Below, one piece after another: positions 8,013-16,414 of a DNA stretch of 64,000 nucleotides. The notes beneath the pieces are model-generated. The model was not told the origin of the DNA. It worked only from the letters and a program-made list of their open reading frames with translations, and did no database searches. The stretch is from NCBI RefSeq assembly GCF_007713685.1, contig NZ_VMRJ01000004.1, positions 1 through 64,000 of the forward strand. Reading direction: 5' to 3'. The DNA comes from Hymenobacter setariae. GTDB lineage: Bacteria > Bacteroidota > Bacteroidia > Cytophagales > Hymenobacteraceae. A program made the translations under genes and the position numbers. Within the stretch, counting starts at the first letter, position 1. The number at the start of each line of letters is the position of its first letter.

Positions 8013-9821
8013 ATGGCGCGTCAGGTCACGTTGCACATCCAGCCCAAGGGTAGCTCCGCGCCGCTGGCCGAGTTTACTTACGTGCGCATCTACCAAGACT
8101 TGCACACGCACCACTCGTTCGAGATTGGGGTGCCATTTGACTACCTAGAGGGTCGGCAAGCCAGCTTTATGCAAAAGGCGCACCGCGAGCTGGTGGGCCA
8201 GCCCATCACGTTCTCACTCACGCCCGATGCGCAGGGGGCGGGCCAGCAATTTGCCTTCACGGGGTTCGTAACCGACATCGTGGTGGCCAGCGACAACGAC
8301 TATACCGGCAGCTTCGTCATCCGGGGCTATGGCCCTAGCTGCTTGCTTACCGACGGCGTGCAGCAGCGCACTTTCGTGAAGCAGTCGCTGAGCAGCATCA
8401 TCAATCAAGTATTGGAGCCCTACCGCGCCAACCTGCTCCCTAGGGCACTCAACCTGACCAACCAGGCCCCACTGCCCTACGTGGTGCAGTACAACGAAAG
8501 CAATTTTGACTTTCTGAACCGACTGCTGGCCGAGTGCCACGAATGGTTTTACTACGACGGCACCACGCTGCACTTCGGACTAGCATCCGATGCACCCACC
8601 GTGCCGCTAGAATTGCACAAGCAGTGGAGCAGCTTTCAGCTAGAGGCGGCCATTCGGCCCAGTCAGGTGGCCCTGCACGGCTACGACCCTACTCAGCACC
8701 AGCGTTGGGATGGCAGCAGCCCGGCCGCGCCGGCAGGCCTGAGCAGCAACCCCTTCGCCGAGTTTGCGCAGCAAACCGCCCAGGATGTCTTTACGCAGCC
8801 CCTGCATGCGCCCGCTCCCCTACCCCCCCAAGCCCGCACCGACGTGCAAACGGCTGCTAAAGATGCTGGCGCGGCCGTATCGGCTGGGGCGCTGCTCTTC
8901 CGGGGCCGCAGCGAAAACCCTGATTTGCGCCTAGGCACCATCATTGACGCCTCAGCCGAAGCCCTAGGTAGCGATAACTTGAGCGTGGGCAGCCTAGGCA
9001 AGTACCGCGTGGTGCAGCTTACGCACGAGCTAGACTATACTGGCGGCTACTCTAATACCTTCACGGCCGTGCTGCACTCCTTGCCCCAGCCGCCCGCCAA
9101 CCCTTATGCCCGCCCCCAACCCGGCGTACCCGAGCTGGCCGAGGTCATCGACGTAGCCGACCCCCAGCGCCTAGGGCGCGTGCGCGTGCGCTACTACTGG
9201 CCCGTGAAAAAGCCCACTAGCGCCGAAACCGACTGGGTACGCGTGCTCACGCCCTACGCCGGCGATGGCAAGGGCCAGCTCTTCACCCCCGAGGTGGGTT
9301 CGCAGGTGCTAGTGCATTACCAGCAGCAGCGCCCCGAACAGCCCCTAGTACTGGGCAACCTCTTCCACGCCCAAAACAAGCAGAGCGCCAAGTACACCAA
9401 CCCGGAAAACAACCTGAAAGGGATGCAGACAGCGGGCGGCAATAAGTTTGTGATGAGCGACACCCAGGGCCAGCAGAAAATCTTGATTTCTAACTCAAAC
9501 AATAAAGGCACGGCCATTGCCATCGGTTTTAATGGCGATGGCAGCGTAAGTATCACCAGCAATGGGCCTATTAGCCTTACGGCGGGCGGTAATATCACGC
9601 TCGATAGCAAGCAGGATATTGTTTTAACAGCTGGAAATAACGTGACGATTACAGCGCAAAAGAATGTACTACTCGCGGCTAAGGAAGAAGCTATAACACT
9701 CGATGCTAAGCAAACCTTGGACTTAGTAGCCGAGGACCTGACCGCCGATTTCCGCAATAACTTGAGTATAACGGCCAGTGCTCAGGCTAAAATCAAGTCG
9801 CAGGATACGGATATCATCTAA
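8013..9821 (+). CDS. vgrG: T6SS spike protein VgrG (TssI)
   Basis: A 602-residue VgrG. The N-terminal gp27-like part runs from the start through about residue 370, with segments typical of the family: VIRGYGPSCLLTDGVQQRTF, YVVQYNESNFDFLNRLLAE and EWFYYDGTTLHFG. A gp5-like OB fold follows (GRVRVRYYWP, then EVGSQVLVHY). The C-terminal needle is a beta-helix of short repeats (SITSNGPISLTAGGNITLDS and similar). The ATG at 8013 is chosen over a TTG three codons earlier. The next gene encodes the PAAR tip, 36 bp downstream, so the two are likely co-expressed and form the puncturing device. No toxin extension is present. Confidence 0.95.
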   Translation: MARQVTLHIQPKGSSAPLAEFTYVRIYQDLHTHHSFEIGVPFDYLEGRQASFMQKAHRELVGQPITFSLTPDAQGAGQQFAFTGFVTDIVVASDNDYTGSFVIRGYGPSCLLTDGVQQRTFVKQSLSSIINQVLEPYRANLLPRALNLTNQAPLPYVVQYNESNFDFLNRLLAECHEWFYYDGTTLHFGLASDAPTVPLELHKQWSSFQLEAAIRPSQVALHGYDPTQHQRWDGSSPAAPAGLSSNPFAEFAQQTAQDVFTQPLHAPAPLPPQARTDVQTAAKDAGAAVSAGALLFRGRSENPDLRLGTIIDASAEALGSDNLSVGSLGKYRVVQLTHELDYTGGYSNTFTAVLHSLPQPPANPYARPQPGVPELAEVIDVADPQRLGRVRVRYYWPVKKPTSAETDWVRVLTPYAGDGKGQLFTPEVGSQVLVHYQQQRPEQPLVLGNLFHAQNKQSAKYTNPENNLKGMQTAGGNKFVMSDTQGQQKILISNSNNKGTAIAIGFNGDGSVSITSNGPISLTAGGNITLDSKQDIVLTAGNNVTITAQKNVLLAAKEEAITLDAKQTLDLVAEDLTADFRNNLSITASAQAKIKSQDTDII

Positions 9822-9857
9822 CTCTGTCGTTTTGCTTGTCTAGCTTACCTGCCGTTT

Positions 9858-11498
9858 ATGCCGCATCCCCTGGAGTACGTGACGACCGGTGCCATTCTGC
9901 AATGCAGCCAGGGCACGGTGCCCATGCCGTTCAAGACCACACCACGCACCAGCAAGATTGCCGGGCTGGTGGCTGGCAATGCGCTTGATAAGGTATCGCT
10001 GCTTAATATTCCCTCCTTCGTCATCTGCCAGAAGCAGACGCAGATGGCGGGTGGCACGCCGGTGCCCTGCGTACCCGCGCCTCTACTGTGGCAAGACACC
10101 TACCCGGCTAAAGTGGGCGGAGCCGACACACTGCTGTTTCGCTCTTGTATCAACTGTCCGCTGGGCCAGGGCAAAATCGAGTTTGTGACCTCGGGTCAGT
10201 TACCCATTCCGCCCGAGCTGAGTCAGCAGATTAAGGAAACGAAAGAAGAAGCGGACGAGGCCCTCGAGCAAGCCGAAAAGGAAAAGAACTCGGTAGGCGA
10301 GGCTGGCCTGTTAGAAGGGGCCATTCCCATCTGGGGTTCGGGACGCGACCTGATACATGCGGCGCAGACGGGTGACAAGCTAGGTATGGCGCTGAACGCA
10401 GGCTTTTTGGTCTGGGATGCGGCCTCCGTCGTGGCGGGTGTCTTCAGCTTTGGAACCGCTACTGTGGCTATGGCGGGGGCTAAGGCCGGCGTGCGGGGTC
10501 TTATTAAGGCGGGCGGGAAAGTAGCGCTCGGCATGGCCAAGAAGCAGATGGCCAGCCTGGCGACGAAAAGCTTGGCCCTGAAAGAGGGCTTGAAAAACAT
10601 CCGCCCGTTTCTGGCCAAGATTCCGCGCATATGCGTGACGGCCTGCTTCCCGGCCGGCACGCCCATAGCGGTAGAAGGGGGCTATAAGAATATTGAAGAG
10701 CTGCAAGTCGGCGAGTTGGTCTGGGCCTGGCATGAGCAGACGGGTGACCTGGCCCTCAAGCCCGTGCTGCAAACCATGCAGCGCGAGGCCGATGCCCTAG
10801 TCGAGCTACAGGTAGGCGCCGACACGGTGCAAGCCACCCCCGAACACCCCTTTTGGGCCAACGGCACCTGGACCGATGCGGGCGACCTGGTCAAGGGCGA
10901 CGAGTTGCTGCGCTCCGATGGCCTGACCATGCCCGTAGCACATGTCACGCACCGCACCGAGCAAGCCACCACCGTCTACAACGTAGAGGTCGCCGACTGG
11001 CACACCTATCTCGTCAGTTGGTGGATGTTTGTCGTTCATAATGCTACGGTCTGCTTAAAAGCACTGCTAGAGGATGCGCTAAAGAGTGCGGAAGCGTGGT
11101 CTAAATGGACTAAAAATGCTCGAGCTGAGCTGCGTGAAGCCCTTGGAACAGCCGGCACCGGTTTGCATGCGCACCATAAAATCCCTCTAGAATCATTAAA
11201 AAAGAATCCAATCGTGCAGCGGGCATACCGTGAGGGATTTGGCTTTAATGCCAAGGCAAACGGCGAAGCGTTAGGCGCTTACACTCACTTATTTTTAGAT
11301 AACGAACTCAAGTACCATCATGCACCATACAATCGGTATGTAGAATCATTAATAAGTACCGCTGCAAAAAAATACCCAAACATGCCTGCTGCTGAACTAC
11401 TTGAGAAAAAAGTTATGCCTAAGGTAGATAAGTTTATTGAGCAAGCTGTAAAAGAAAAAACAACATTAAGTGATTTAGCTAAAGTAAAAGGATTTTAA
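9858..11498 (+). CDS. PAAR-like effector with Hint and AHH nuclease domains
   Basis: A 546-residue polymorphic toxin. Residues 1-112 are a PAAR-like (DUF4280) tip domain. A charged helical linker (115-145) and an Ala/Gly-rich hydrophobic region (150-225) follow. A pre-toxin Hint domain starts at Cys263 (CFPAGTPI), contains TPEHPF (327-332) and ends at His394-Asn395. The C-terminal toxin carries LHAHHKIPLE (AHH at 438-440) and YHHAPYNRY, matching AHH-type HNH-fold nucleases. The residue after the Hint Asn is Ala, so canonical intein splicing is not expected and autoproteolytic toxin release is more likely. Base composition drops to A/T-rich from about 11040, where the toxin tip begins, indicating exchange of the tip. 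It should be loaded on VgrG and act on DNA or RNA in the target cytoplasm. Confidence 0.85.
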   Translation: MPHPLEYVTTGAILQCSQGTVPMPFKTTPRTSKIAGLVAGNALDKVSLLNIPSFVICQKQTQMAGGTPVPCVPAPLLWQDTYPAKVGGADTLLFRSCINCPLGQGKIEFVTSGQLPIPPELSQQIKETKEEADEALEQAEKEKNSVGEAGLLEGAIPIWGSGRDLIHAAQTGDKLGMALNAGFLVWDAASVVAGVFSFGTATVAMAGAKAGVRGLIKAGGKVALGMAKKQMASLATKSLALKEGLKNIRPFLAKIPRICVTACFPAGTPIAVEGGYKNIEELQVGELVWAWHEQTGDLALKPVLQTMQREADALVELQVGADTVQATPEHPFWANGTWTDAGDLVKGDELLRSDGLTMPVAHVTHRTEQATTVYNVEVADWHTYLVSWWMFVVHNATVCLKALLEDALKSAEAWSKWTKNARAELREALGTAGTGLHAHHKIPLESLKKNPIVQRAYREGFGFNAKANGEALGAYTHLFLDNELKYHHAPYNRYVESLISTAAKKYPNMPAAELLEKKVMPKVDKFIEQAVKEKTTLSDLAKVKGF

Positions 11499-11500
11499 TT

Positions 11501-12175
11501 ATGAATTTCTTCAAAGCGAGGGTAGATATTGAAAAAGCGGGCACACGTGAAGTAGTACCACTGTGGGAATATAATATCGATGCTGAAAACGCACAAAGCC
11601 AGCTCGTGTCAAGTCATTTACCAGTGCAACCCCCTGCTTTTTCAAAATTATTAATAACAGGCCCCTTAACAGACGTGCTAGAGGACGGCAATGCTATTGG
11701 GGGTACTGGATTTATTGTAAGCAATACTTTACGCGATATACTATCAGCTTTCAATATCGGAAGGCATGCGTTTTACCCATTAGAATCTTTCGATTACGTA
11801 AGTAGAAATAGAATACAAGGTCAATATTTCTGGCTTCAGCTAATAGATTTTGATTTCTATCCGCTGATAGATTACACACAGTCCAAATTCGTACTTTATG
11901 ACGATTTTGAAGAAGAAAATATATCTGAACTAGAGATAGAAAGTCCCGGCGGGTTAATGGCAGCAGTTGAATCAACCAGAGAGAAGGATATTAGTGTCTT
12001 ATATACTAAGTTAGTTTTTAACAGCAAATTCCAAGCTAATCCACTTGACATATTTTATATGAATGGCATTAGCGATAATATATTCTCTTACCCAATCTTC
12101 AGTGAGAGACTTAAAAATAAATTAATAGGAAGAGGCCTTACTGGGTTTGAATTTAAAGAGGTTCCATTACACTAA
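11501..12175 (+). CDS. probable immunity protein for the AHH nuclease effector
   Basis: The start lies 2 bp after the effector stop, the classic toxin-immunity arrangement. The 224-residue protein is A/T-rich and acidic, with no signal peptide or membrane segment, as expected for a cytoplasmic nuclease inhibitor. The C-terminal pattern (FSERLKNKLIGRGLTGFEFKE) resembles the ending of Imm11/Imm43-type immunity proteins, in which a SxxFKxxLxxxxxTGxEF-like motif is common. That family call is tentative, while the immunity role is well supported by position. Confidence 0.7.
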   Translation: MNFFKARVDIEKAGTREVVPLWEYNIDAENAQSQLVSSHLPVQPPAFSKLLITGPLTDVLEDGNAIGGTGFIVSNTLRDILSAFNIGRHAFYPLESFDYVSRNRIQGQYFWLQLIDFDFYPLIDYTQSKFVLYDDFEEENISELEIESPGGLMAAVESTREKDISVLYTKLVFNSKFQANPLDIFYMNGISDNIFSYPIFSERLKNKLIGRGLTGFEFKEVPLH

Positions 12176-12184
12176 TTTATTCCA

Positions 12185-12550
12185 ATGACCTGCTATATTA
12201 CCCCGGCCACATACCCACGCTATCTAGTAGACGTTTTACATTTGGAAAATAAATTAATTAATTACTGCTTGCAAAATAGTTATACTATTTATGATTTCAC
12301 TAAAGAATACACCATAAAAGGGTGGCACGTTACGACCAAAGACAACTATTTAGAATTAGCAATTGCTAGTGATGCAGCTAGTATAGAACTCAATAGCCCT
12401 TCAAGTTCATTATTAGCTCAGTTTAGCTTATTTATTTGGACAAAATATCCAACTGCTGTTGGTATCCATTTAGTACTCGGAGATTTAAGCAAAAGCTACT
12501 TGCTTCAACGGAATAGCTCATATGAGCAAATAAAAGCATTTTTAGCTTGA
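12185..12550 (+). CDS. small second immunity-like protein
   Basis: A 121-residue A/T-rich gene starting 9 bp after the preceding immunity gene. Its C-terminal half (AQFSLFIWTKYPTAVGIHLV...LGDLSKSYLLQ) has the same layout as the remnant just downstream at 12732-12938 (AEFAIWVYKALTNKDKVILY...). Both suggest a small immunity family with an xFxxFIW core and a C-terminal strand-turn segment. I do not recognise the family by name. It may be an accessory or orphan immunity gene for a toxin no longer present. Confidence 0.55.
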   Translation: MTCYITPATYPRYLVDVLHLENKLINYCLQNSYTIYDFTKEYTIKGWHVTTKDNYLELAIASDAASIELNSPSSSLLAQFSLFIWTKYPTAVGIHLVLGDLSKSYLLQRNSSYEQIKAFLA

Positions 12551-12568
12551 TTAACACCTAGTAGTTAG

Positions 12569-12701
12569 TCGATACAGTGCAAGCCCCCCCCGAACACCCC
12601 TTTTGGGCCAAGCGTAGACGTCGCCGACTGGCACACCTATCTCGTCAGTCAGTTGGTGGATGTTTGTCGTTCATAATGCTACGATCTGCTTAACATAACT
12701 T
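12569..12701 (+). pseudogene. Hint-domain fragment with internal 120-bp deletion
   Basis: Near-identical to the end of the Hint domain of the intact PAAR-Hint-AHH gene (source about 10822-11055) but missing 120 bp between two AACG tetramers at 10860 and 10980. It also carries a 4-bp duplication (GTCAGTCAG for GTCAG). It preserves the sequence around the Hint terminus and the toxin junction (TTCATAATGCTACG). It has no start codon and no downstream toxin. It is the scar of a lost toxin module. Confidence 0.75.
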
Positions 12702-12731
12702 GCTAAAGAAGCGAAGGCTTAATTGATTTAA

Positions 12732-12938
12732 TGGCTTAGTAGCTTAGAAAAGAGCGTAGTAAATGATACAATTGTTTTTGAATTTTCAACTATCGAATTT
12801 GGTGCTGAATTTGCTATTTGGGTATATAAGGCTTTGACTAACAAAGACAAAGTTATTTTATATGATGATAATTATTCCAGTATACTAGATATGAAGCTAA
12901 TGGTCACTAGCTTAGATATTGTTCAAGAGTTTACCTAG
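12732..12938 (+). pseudogene. 3' remnant of an immunity-like gene
   Basis: A 68-codon frame without a start codon ends in TAG at 12936-12938. It reads VFEFSTIEFGAEFAIWVYKA then VILYDDNYSSILDMKL, a well-formed immunity-protein C-terminus similar in layout to the intact gene at 12185-12550. It is A/T-rich and flanked by Hint fragments on both sides, so it probably belonged to a displaced toxin-immunity pair. Confidence 0.55.
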
Positions 12939-12973
12939 AGATTAATAGCTTAAGTTTAGTGCGCCATCCAGAA

Positions 12974-13135
12974 GGGCGACCTGGCCCTCAAGCCCGCACT
13001 GCAAATCATGCAGCGCGAGGCCGATGCATTAGTCGAGCTACAGGTAGGCGCCGACACGGTACAAGCCTGCACGACTCAATGGTGTCGCTGCTTGACTTGA
13101 AAGAGTATGAGCTTAGGGACTATAAAGTTGTGTAG
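12974..13135 (+). pseudogene. Hint fragment joined to the tail of an immunity gene
   Basis: 12974-13068 is nearly identical to 10743-10836 within the intact Hint domain (GDLALKP...LQ..MQREADALVELQ). It is fused directly to 13075-13135, which is nearly identical to the last 20 codons of the intact immunity gene at 17947-18471 (SLLDLKEYELRDYKVV here, SLLGLKEHELRDYKVV there). The chimeric joint shows that recombination between repeated toxin-immunity modules shaped this region. Confidence 0.75.
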
Positions 13136-14041
13136 GATAAAGGTCTAGCTTGGTGCGCTGTGCCGCTGCTGTAGAGCAGCGTGTGCCAGTGCGCACTGGG
13201 CGGGCGCATCAGCATCACGGTGCTACCCGTGCCCGGGGTGCCGAATATGGGCACGGGTGGGGCGGGCCTAGAAGCCGAAGGCGCGGCCCTAGGGCGGCGG
13301 CAAACCGCGCGTCAGCAGGCGGAGGACGACGAGGCCCACGCCCTGAGCGGAAAGCTGAAAGAGGCATCCGGGGGCTTGGCTATATTCGGGCTGGTGTGCC
13401 TGGCCGCGGGTTTGGTCTTCTCGCCCGCCGCCCTGGTGGCGGGCGTGGCCATCGACCACCCCACCCAGGACAACTGGGTCACGGTAGGCGGCGACGCGCT
13501 GGCCATTGCCACGGGCTACGTGGTGGGCAAGGTTATTATCGGGCCCGCCCTCGGCGCTCTGGCGCGCAAGCTCGCCCAGCGCGAAGCCCTAGCGGCCGAA
13601 GCTGCCGCGGCCAAAGCAGCAGAGCAACAAGCCAAGCAAGAAAGACTATCACGTGACTCTCAAAACGGAAAGATTAATCCTAAGTCAATAAGCGAAGCAG
13701 CTATTATTACGCAGGCTGAAGAGGCCGGCTTAGTCAATAATCCGATGCGACCAGATGTATCTAGAGGAGAGCCCAATCTGGATTTTGCGGTTGATGGGCC
13801 CGAGCCATACAAATATTGCGACGTCAAAACACCAGTCTAGCCTGGTAAATTTCGAGGTACGTCGGCAGAAACGCAAGCGGAACGAATTGCTGAAAATATT
13901 AAAGTAAAAAAGGTAGGCCCTAAACATGTACTGCACATAGTCGATTTGAAGAATGTGCCTGTATAGGCTAAAGCAGATTTTAAAACGAAAGTTCTTGATA
14001 AACTTGGCTCTAGCCAGGGAGTTGAATTCCTTAACGACTAA
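13136..14041 (+). pseudogene. 5'-truncated PAAR-type toxin with two amber codons (module A)
   Basis: The frame begins without a proper start in the end of a PAAR-like (DUF4280) domain (VCQCALGGRISITVLPVPG), passes through a linker (TARQQAEDDEAHALSGKLKE), two hydrophobic segments and an Ala-rich helix, and reaches an A/T-rich toxin tip from about 13640. In-frame TAG codons lie at 13838-13840 and 13964-13966. The frame ends at TAA 14039-14041. The tip contains LDFAVDGPEPYKYCDVKTP, in which an acidic residue followed by DVK suggests a PD-(D/E)xK nuclease, but this is inference. Loss of the 5' end and the stops make it inactive. A pentapeptide-repeat gene starts 10 bp downstream. Confidence 0.75.
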
Positions 14042-14051
14042 TCTATCCTTT

Positions 14052-14627
14052 ATGCCTAGCCCCCGAATGCTTATTTCCCGCGCTGGCTTAACCACACAAG
14101 AGGTACTTGCCGATGAGTTCTCGGTTGAAAACCAAATTATTTTTAATGAATCACTAAATGACCTAAATCTAACTGGTATTAATTTCAATGAAGTCAAGAT
14201 TAATAATTGCTTATTTATTAGAAGTGATTTTAGTGGCGACAAATTTTATTCCACTGAGATTAACAAAACCGAATTCAGTAATTGCGATTTTACCAATTGC
14301 GAATTGCATGATATTTTGTTCGCTGATTGCATTTTTATTGATTGCATTTTTGAAAAAAGCGAGTTTTACGATTACCTGTTTAACGTGTGTAATTTCCTCA
14401 ATGCGAACATGAACTGGGCTTACCACGCATCTTCACGTTTTAATAAGAGTGAAATACGACATTCATCTTTCAATAATACCATAATTTCAGGTTGCCATTT
14501 TTCAGATACCCTGTTTGATAAAAATAAATCTTCAAATATAAAAGTATTAGAACCCCAAATTAATAATCAAAATAACGTTATAAATGAAGCACAAACTATC
14601 GAATTATTATTATCTGGAAACAAATAA
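14052..14627 (+). CDS. pentapeptide-repeat-like protein, probable orphan immunity
   Basis: A 191-residue protein from the ATG at 14052 (an upstream in-frame start would overlap the toxin-A frame). The middle shows repeating five-residue units with a central hydrophobic or aromatic position and Asn/Asp/Ser: LNLTGINFNEVKINNCLF, then FSGDKFYSTEINKTEFSNCD and FTNCELHDILFADCIFIDCI. This predicts a right-handed quadrilateral beta-helix. Such DNA-mimicking or scaffold folds occur among immunity proteins. Its start 10 bp after a decayed toxin suggests it was that toxin's antidote. It is intact although the toxin is not. Strongly A/T-rich. Confidence 0.65.
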   Translation: MPSPRMLISRAGLTTQEVLADEFSVENQIIFNESLNDLNLTGINFNEVKINNCLFIRSDFSGDKFYSTEINKTEFSNCDFTNCELHDILFADCIFIDCIFEKSEFYDYLFNVCNFLNANMNWAYHASSRFNKSEIRHSSFNNTIISGCHFSDTLFDKNKSSNIKVLEPQINNQNNVINEAQTIELLLSGNK

Positions 14628-14628
14628 T

Positions 14629-15060
14629 ATGAACAGTCTAGCCACAGAGAAAAAAAATATTTTCGACCTGACTTACGTTGTAGATGCCAATGGAAATGAC
14701 CTAGTGTGTTACCCAGATGGCTCACCGTACACCGGCATTGTCTTTGAGGCGTTACCTAGCGGGGCAATTACAACAGAGTACGAAGTGAAAGACGGCCTCA
14801 AGGATGGAGTAGAAAAAGAATATTACTCTGAAGGACACCCAGAATCCATAACTCATTATCGCAAAGGCTATCTGCACGGAGATGTCATTTACTACTATCC
14901 AGAAGGAAATCAAAAAGAAAAGTCCGTCTTTGAATACGGTTTACGCCGAGAGGTATCCGAATGGGATGAAGCTGGAACCTTAACCCGTCATAGTGCCATC
15001 AGCGAAGCCGATGAAAATTATAAATTGCTCGAAAAATTGCGTGCAAAATGTAGGTGGTAG
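14629..15060 (+). CDS. MORN-repeat (YwqK-type) protein 1
   Basis: A 143-residue protein whose ATG follows the previous stop by 1 bp. MORN-2-type repeats are visible: GSPYTGIVFEALPSGAITTE, KDGVEKEYYSEGHPESITHY and HGDVIYYYPEGNQKEKSVFE. Similar proteins are annotated as YwqK-family antitoxins and are frequent in polymorphic-toxin immunity loci. It shares a plan with the next gene. No partner toxin lies next to it, so it may be an orphan immunity protein. The function is inferred from the neighbourhood. Confidence 0.65.
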   Translation: MNSLATEKKNIFDLTYVVDANGNDLVCYPDGSPYTGIVFEALPSGAITTEYEVKDGLKDGVEKEYYSEGHPESITHYRKGYLHGDVIYYYPEGNQKEKSVFEYGLRREVSEWDEAGTLTRHSAISEADENYKLLEKLRAKCRW

Positions 15061-15168
15061 CTACGCACGATTAGGTTGATATTAATTTATCGTGCATAGC
15101 TACCTGTTGCTTTAAGCTGTTTCAGCAAGTAAATTATATCACTGAGAGAATACAAATTATTTGCAACG

Positions 15169-15594
15169 ATGACACGCATAAGTGTAAACGAGCTAGATGA
15201 GGAGTATAATCATGCAGGTTCGCTTGTGATGATGTGGCAAGGCCAGCCTTTTACTGGTATAGCTTTTCAAATGAGTCCGCAAGGCACCTTGTGGTGTGAG
15301 CAAGCCTATGTCGAAGGAACGCTAACCGGTATATCTAAGGAGTGGTACTTAAACGGCCAGCTCAAGTCTCAGACGGAGTATAAATGGAACCGTATCCACG
15401 GACGTGACCAAGAGTGGTATGCAGGTGGACAAGCTAAATCCAACAGTTCTTATGAGCTAGGCATTGTACTTAGCGAGCAACAGTGGGACAAGCAAAGCAA
15501 TTTGGTAAAAGACTACCAGCTGGAGCAAGGGTCTGCGCCTTACACAGAGTTAGTAAGAGAGCGGGCAATTTTTCAGAAGTATGGGCTAGCCTAG
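15169..15594 (+). CDS. MORN-repeat (YwqK-type) protein 2
   Basis: A 141-residue paralogue of the preceding gene with the same three-repeat layout: GQPFTGIAFQMSPQGTLWCE, LTGISKEWYLNGQLKSQTEY and HGRDQEWYAGGQAKSNSSYE. It ends in an amphipathic tail (YTELVRERAIFQKYGLA). It lies 108 bp downstream of the first copy and is less A/T-rich. Probably a duplicated immunity-type gene. No cognate toxin is present. Confidence 0.65.
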   Translation: MTRISVNELDEEYNHAGSLVMMWQGQPFTGIAFQMSPQGTLWCEQAYVEGTLTGISKEWYLNGQLKSQTEYKWNRIHGRDQEWYAGGQAKSNSSYELGIVLSEQQWDKQSNLVKDYQLEQGSAPYTELVRERAIFQKYGLA

Positions 15595-15604
15595 CGTGCG
15601 TGTC

Positions 15605-16285
15605 ATGATGAACGAATTGCTTAATAAACAGCTACAAACCGCCGAATTGCAGCAGCAACACCTACGGCAACTTGTGCGAGCGCAAGACGAGTTGCCTGAC
15701 AATGTCAAAACAGTGGCAGGCGTGGATGTTGCCTACGAAAAAGATAGCAACCGCCTAGTAGCGGCAGTAGTTGTGCTTGACGCGACAAGTCTGGCAGTTG
15801 AGCAAGTTGTCTCGCATTACGGCGAAGCCACCTTTCCCTATGTGCCCGGCTTGTTCTCTTTCCGGGAGTTGCCAGCTATTTTGTTAGCGCTAGAAAAGCT
15901 GCCTCTGCAGCCCGACTTAATTATCTGCGATGGGCAGGGCTTAGCTCACCCCCGCCGGTTCGGGCTGGCGTGCCATCTGGGCGTAGTCACGGGTATTCCT
16001 ACCATCGGCTGCGCAAAAACTCGCTTACTTGGCGAGTACGGACCACTAGCTGCCAGCCGGGGAAGCTACGAAAGCCTAGTAGACAACGGAGAAGTAATTG
16101 GGCGCGCCATCAGAACGCAGACAGGCAAAAACCCAGTTTTCGTTTCGATTGGGCACAAAGTTTCTTTAGACACTGCGGCGGATTGGGTATTGCGTCTGGC
16201 ACCAACCTATCGGCTGCCTGAAACCACGCGTGCGGCTGACCACGCCGTAAAAACCCTACTTAAGCTGCACAGCTTAAAGATTTAA
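15605..16285 (+). CDS. nfi: endonuclease V (deoxyinosine-specific)
   Basis: Endonuclease V cleaves DNA one base 3' of deoxyinosine to start repair of deaminated adenine. The protein (about 226 residues) has the family signatures VAGVDVAYEKDSNRLVAAVV (first catalytic Asp), FPYVPGLFSFRELPAIL, DLIICDGQGLAHPRRFGLA (second catalytic Asp, with the His-Pro-Arg motif) and GCAKTRL. Start ATG is 15605 or 15608; a GTG at 15596 is less likely. The gene starts 10 bp after MORN protein 2 and is followed by a small PAAR-toxin remnant. A DNA-repair gene inside a T6SS effector array is unusual, and I cannot tell whether it came as cargo or is a native gene around which modules were inserted. Confidence 0.9.
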   Translation: MMNELLNKQLQTAELQQQHLRQLVRAQDELPDNVKTVAGVDVAYEKDSNRLVAAVVVLDATSLAVEQVVSHYGEATFPYVPGLFSFRELPAILLALEKLPLQPDLIICDGQGLAHPRRFGLACHLGVVTGIPTIGCAKTRLLGEYGPLAASRGSYESLVDNGEVIGRAIRTQTGKNPVFVSIGHKVSLDTAADWVLRLAPTYRLPETTRAADHAVKTLLKLHSLKI

Positions 16286-16301
16286 TACTCATTAGGCACA
16301 G

Positions 16302-16350
16302 GCGACAATGCCCACGCGCTGAGCAGACAATTGAAAGAGATATCCGCATG
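16302..16350 (+). repeat. short remnant of the PAAR-toxin linker cassette
   Basis: About 49 bp resemble the linker found in modules A, B and C (AHALSxxLKE at the protein level; here AHALSRQLKEISA then TGA). It is a fourth, very short copy of the same cassette and marks a module boundary after the endonuclease V gene. Confidence 0.6.
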
Positions 16351-16414
16351 AGGGTTTAGAATAAATTAGTACTATTAAAAATGGTGAGATTGTTCATTTG
16401 TTCCCTTAGTAATC

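Noticed and set aside
9858..11498. Hint domain as a self-splicing intein
   Set aside because: The terminal Asn is followed by Ala and there is no extein host protein after it, only a toxin domain. A pre-toxin Hint fits better.
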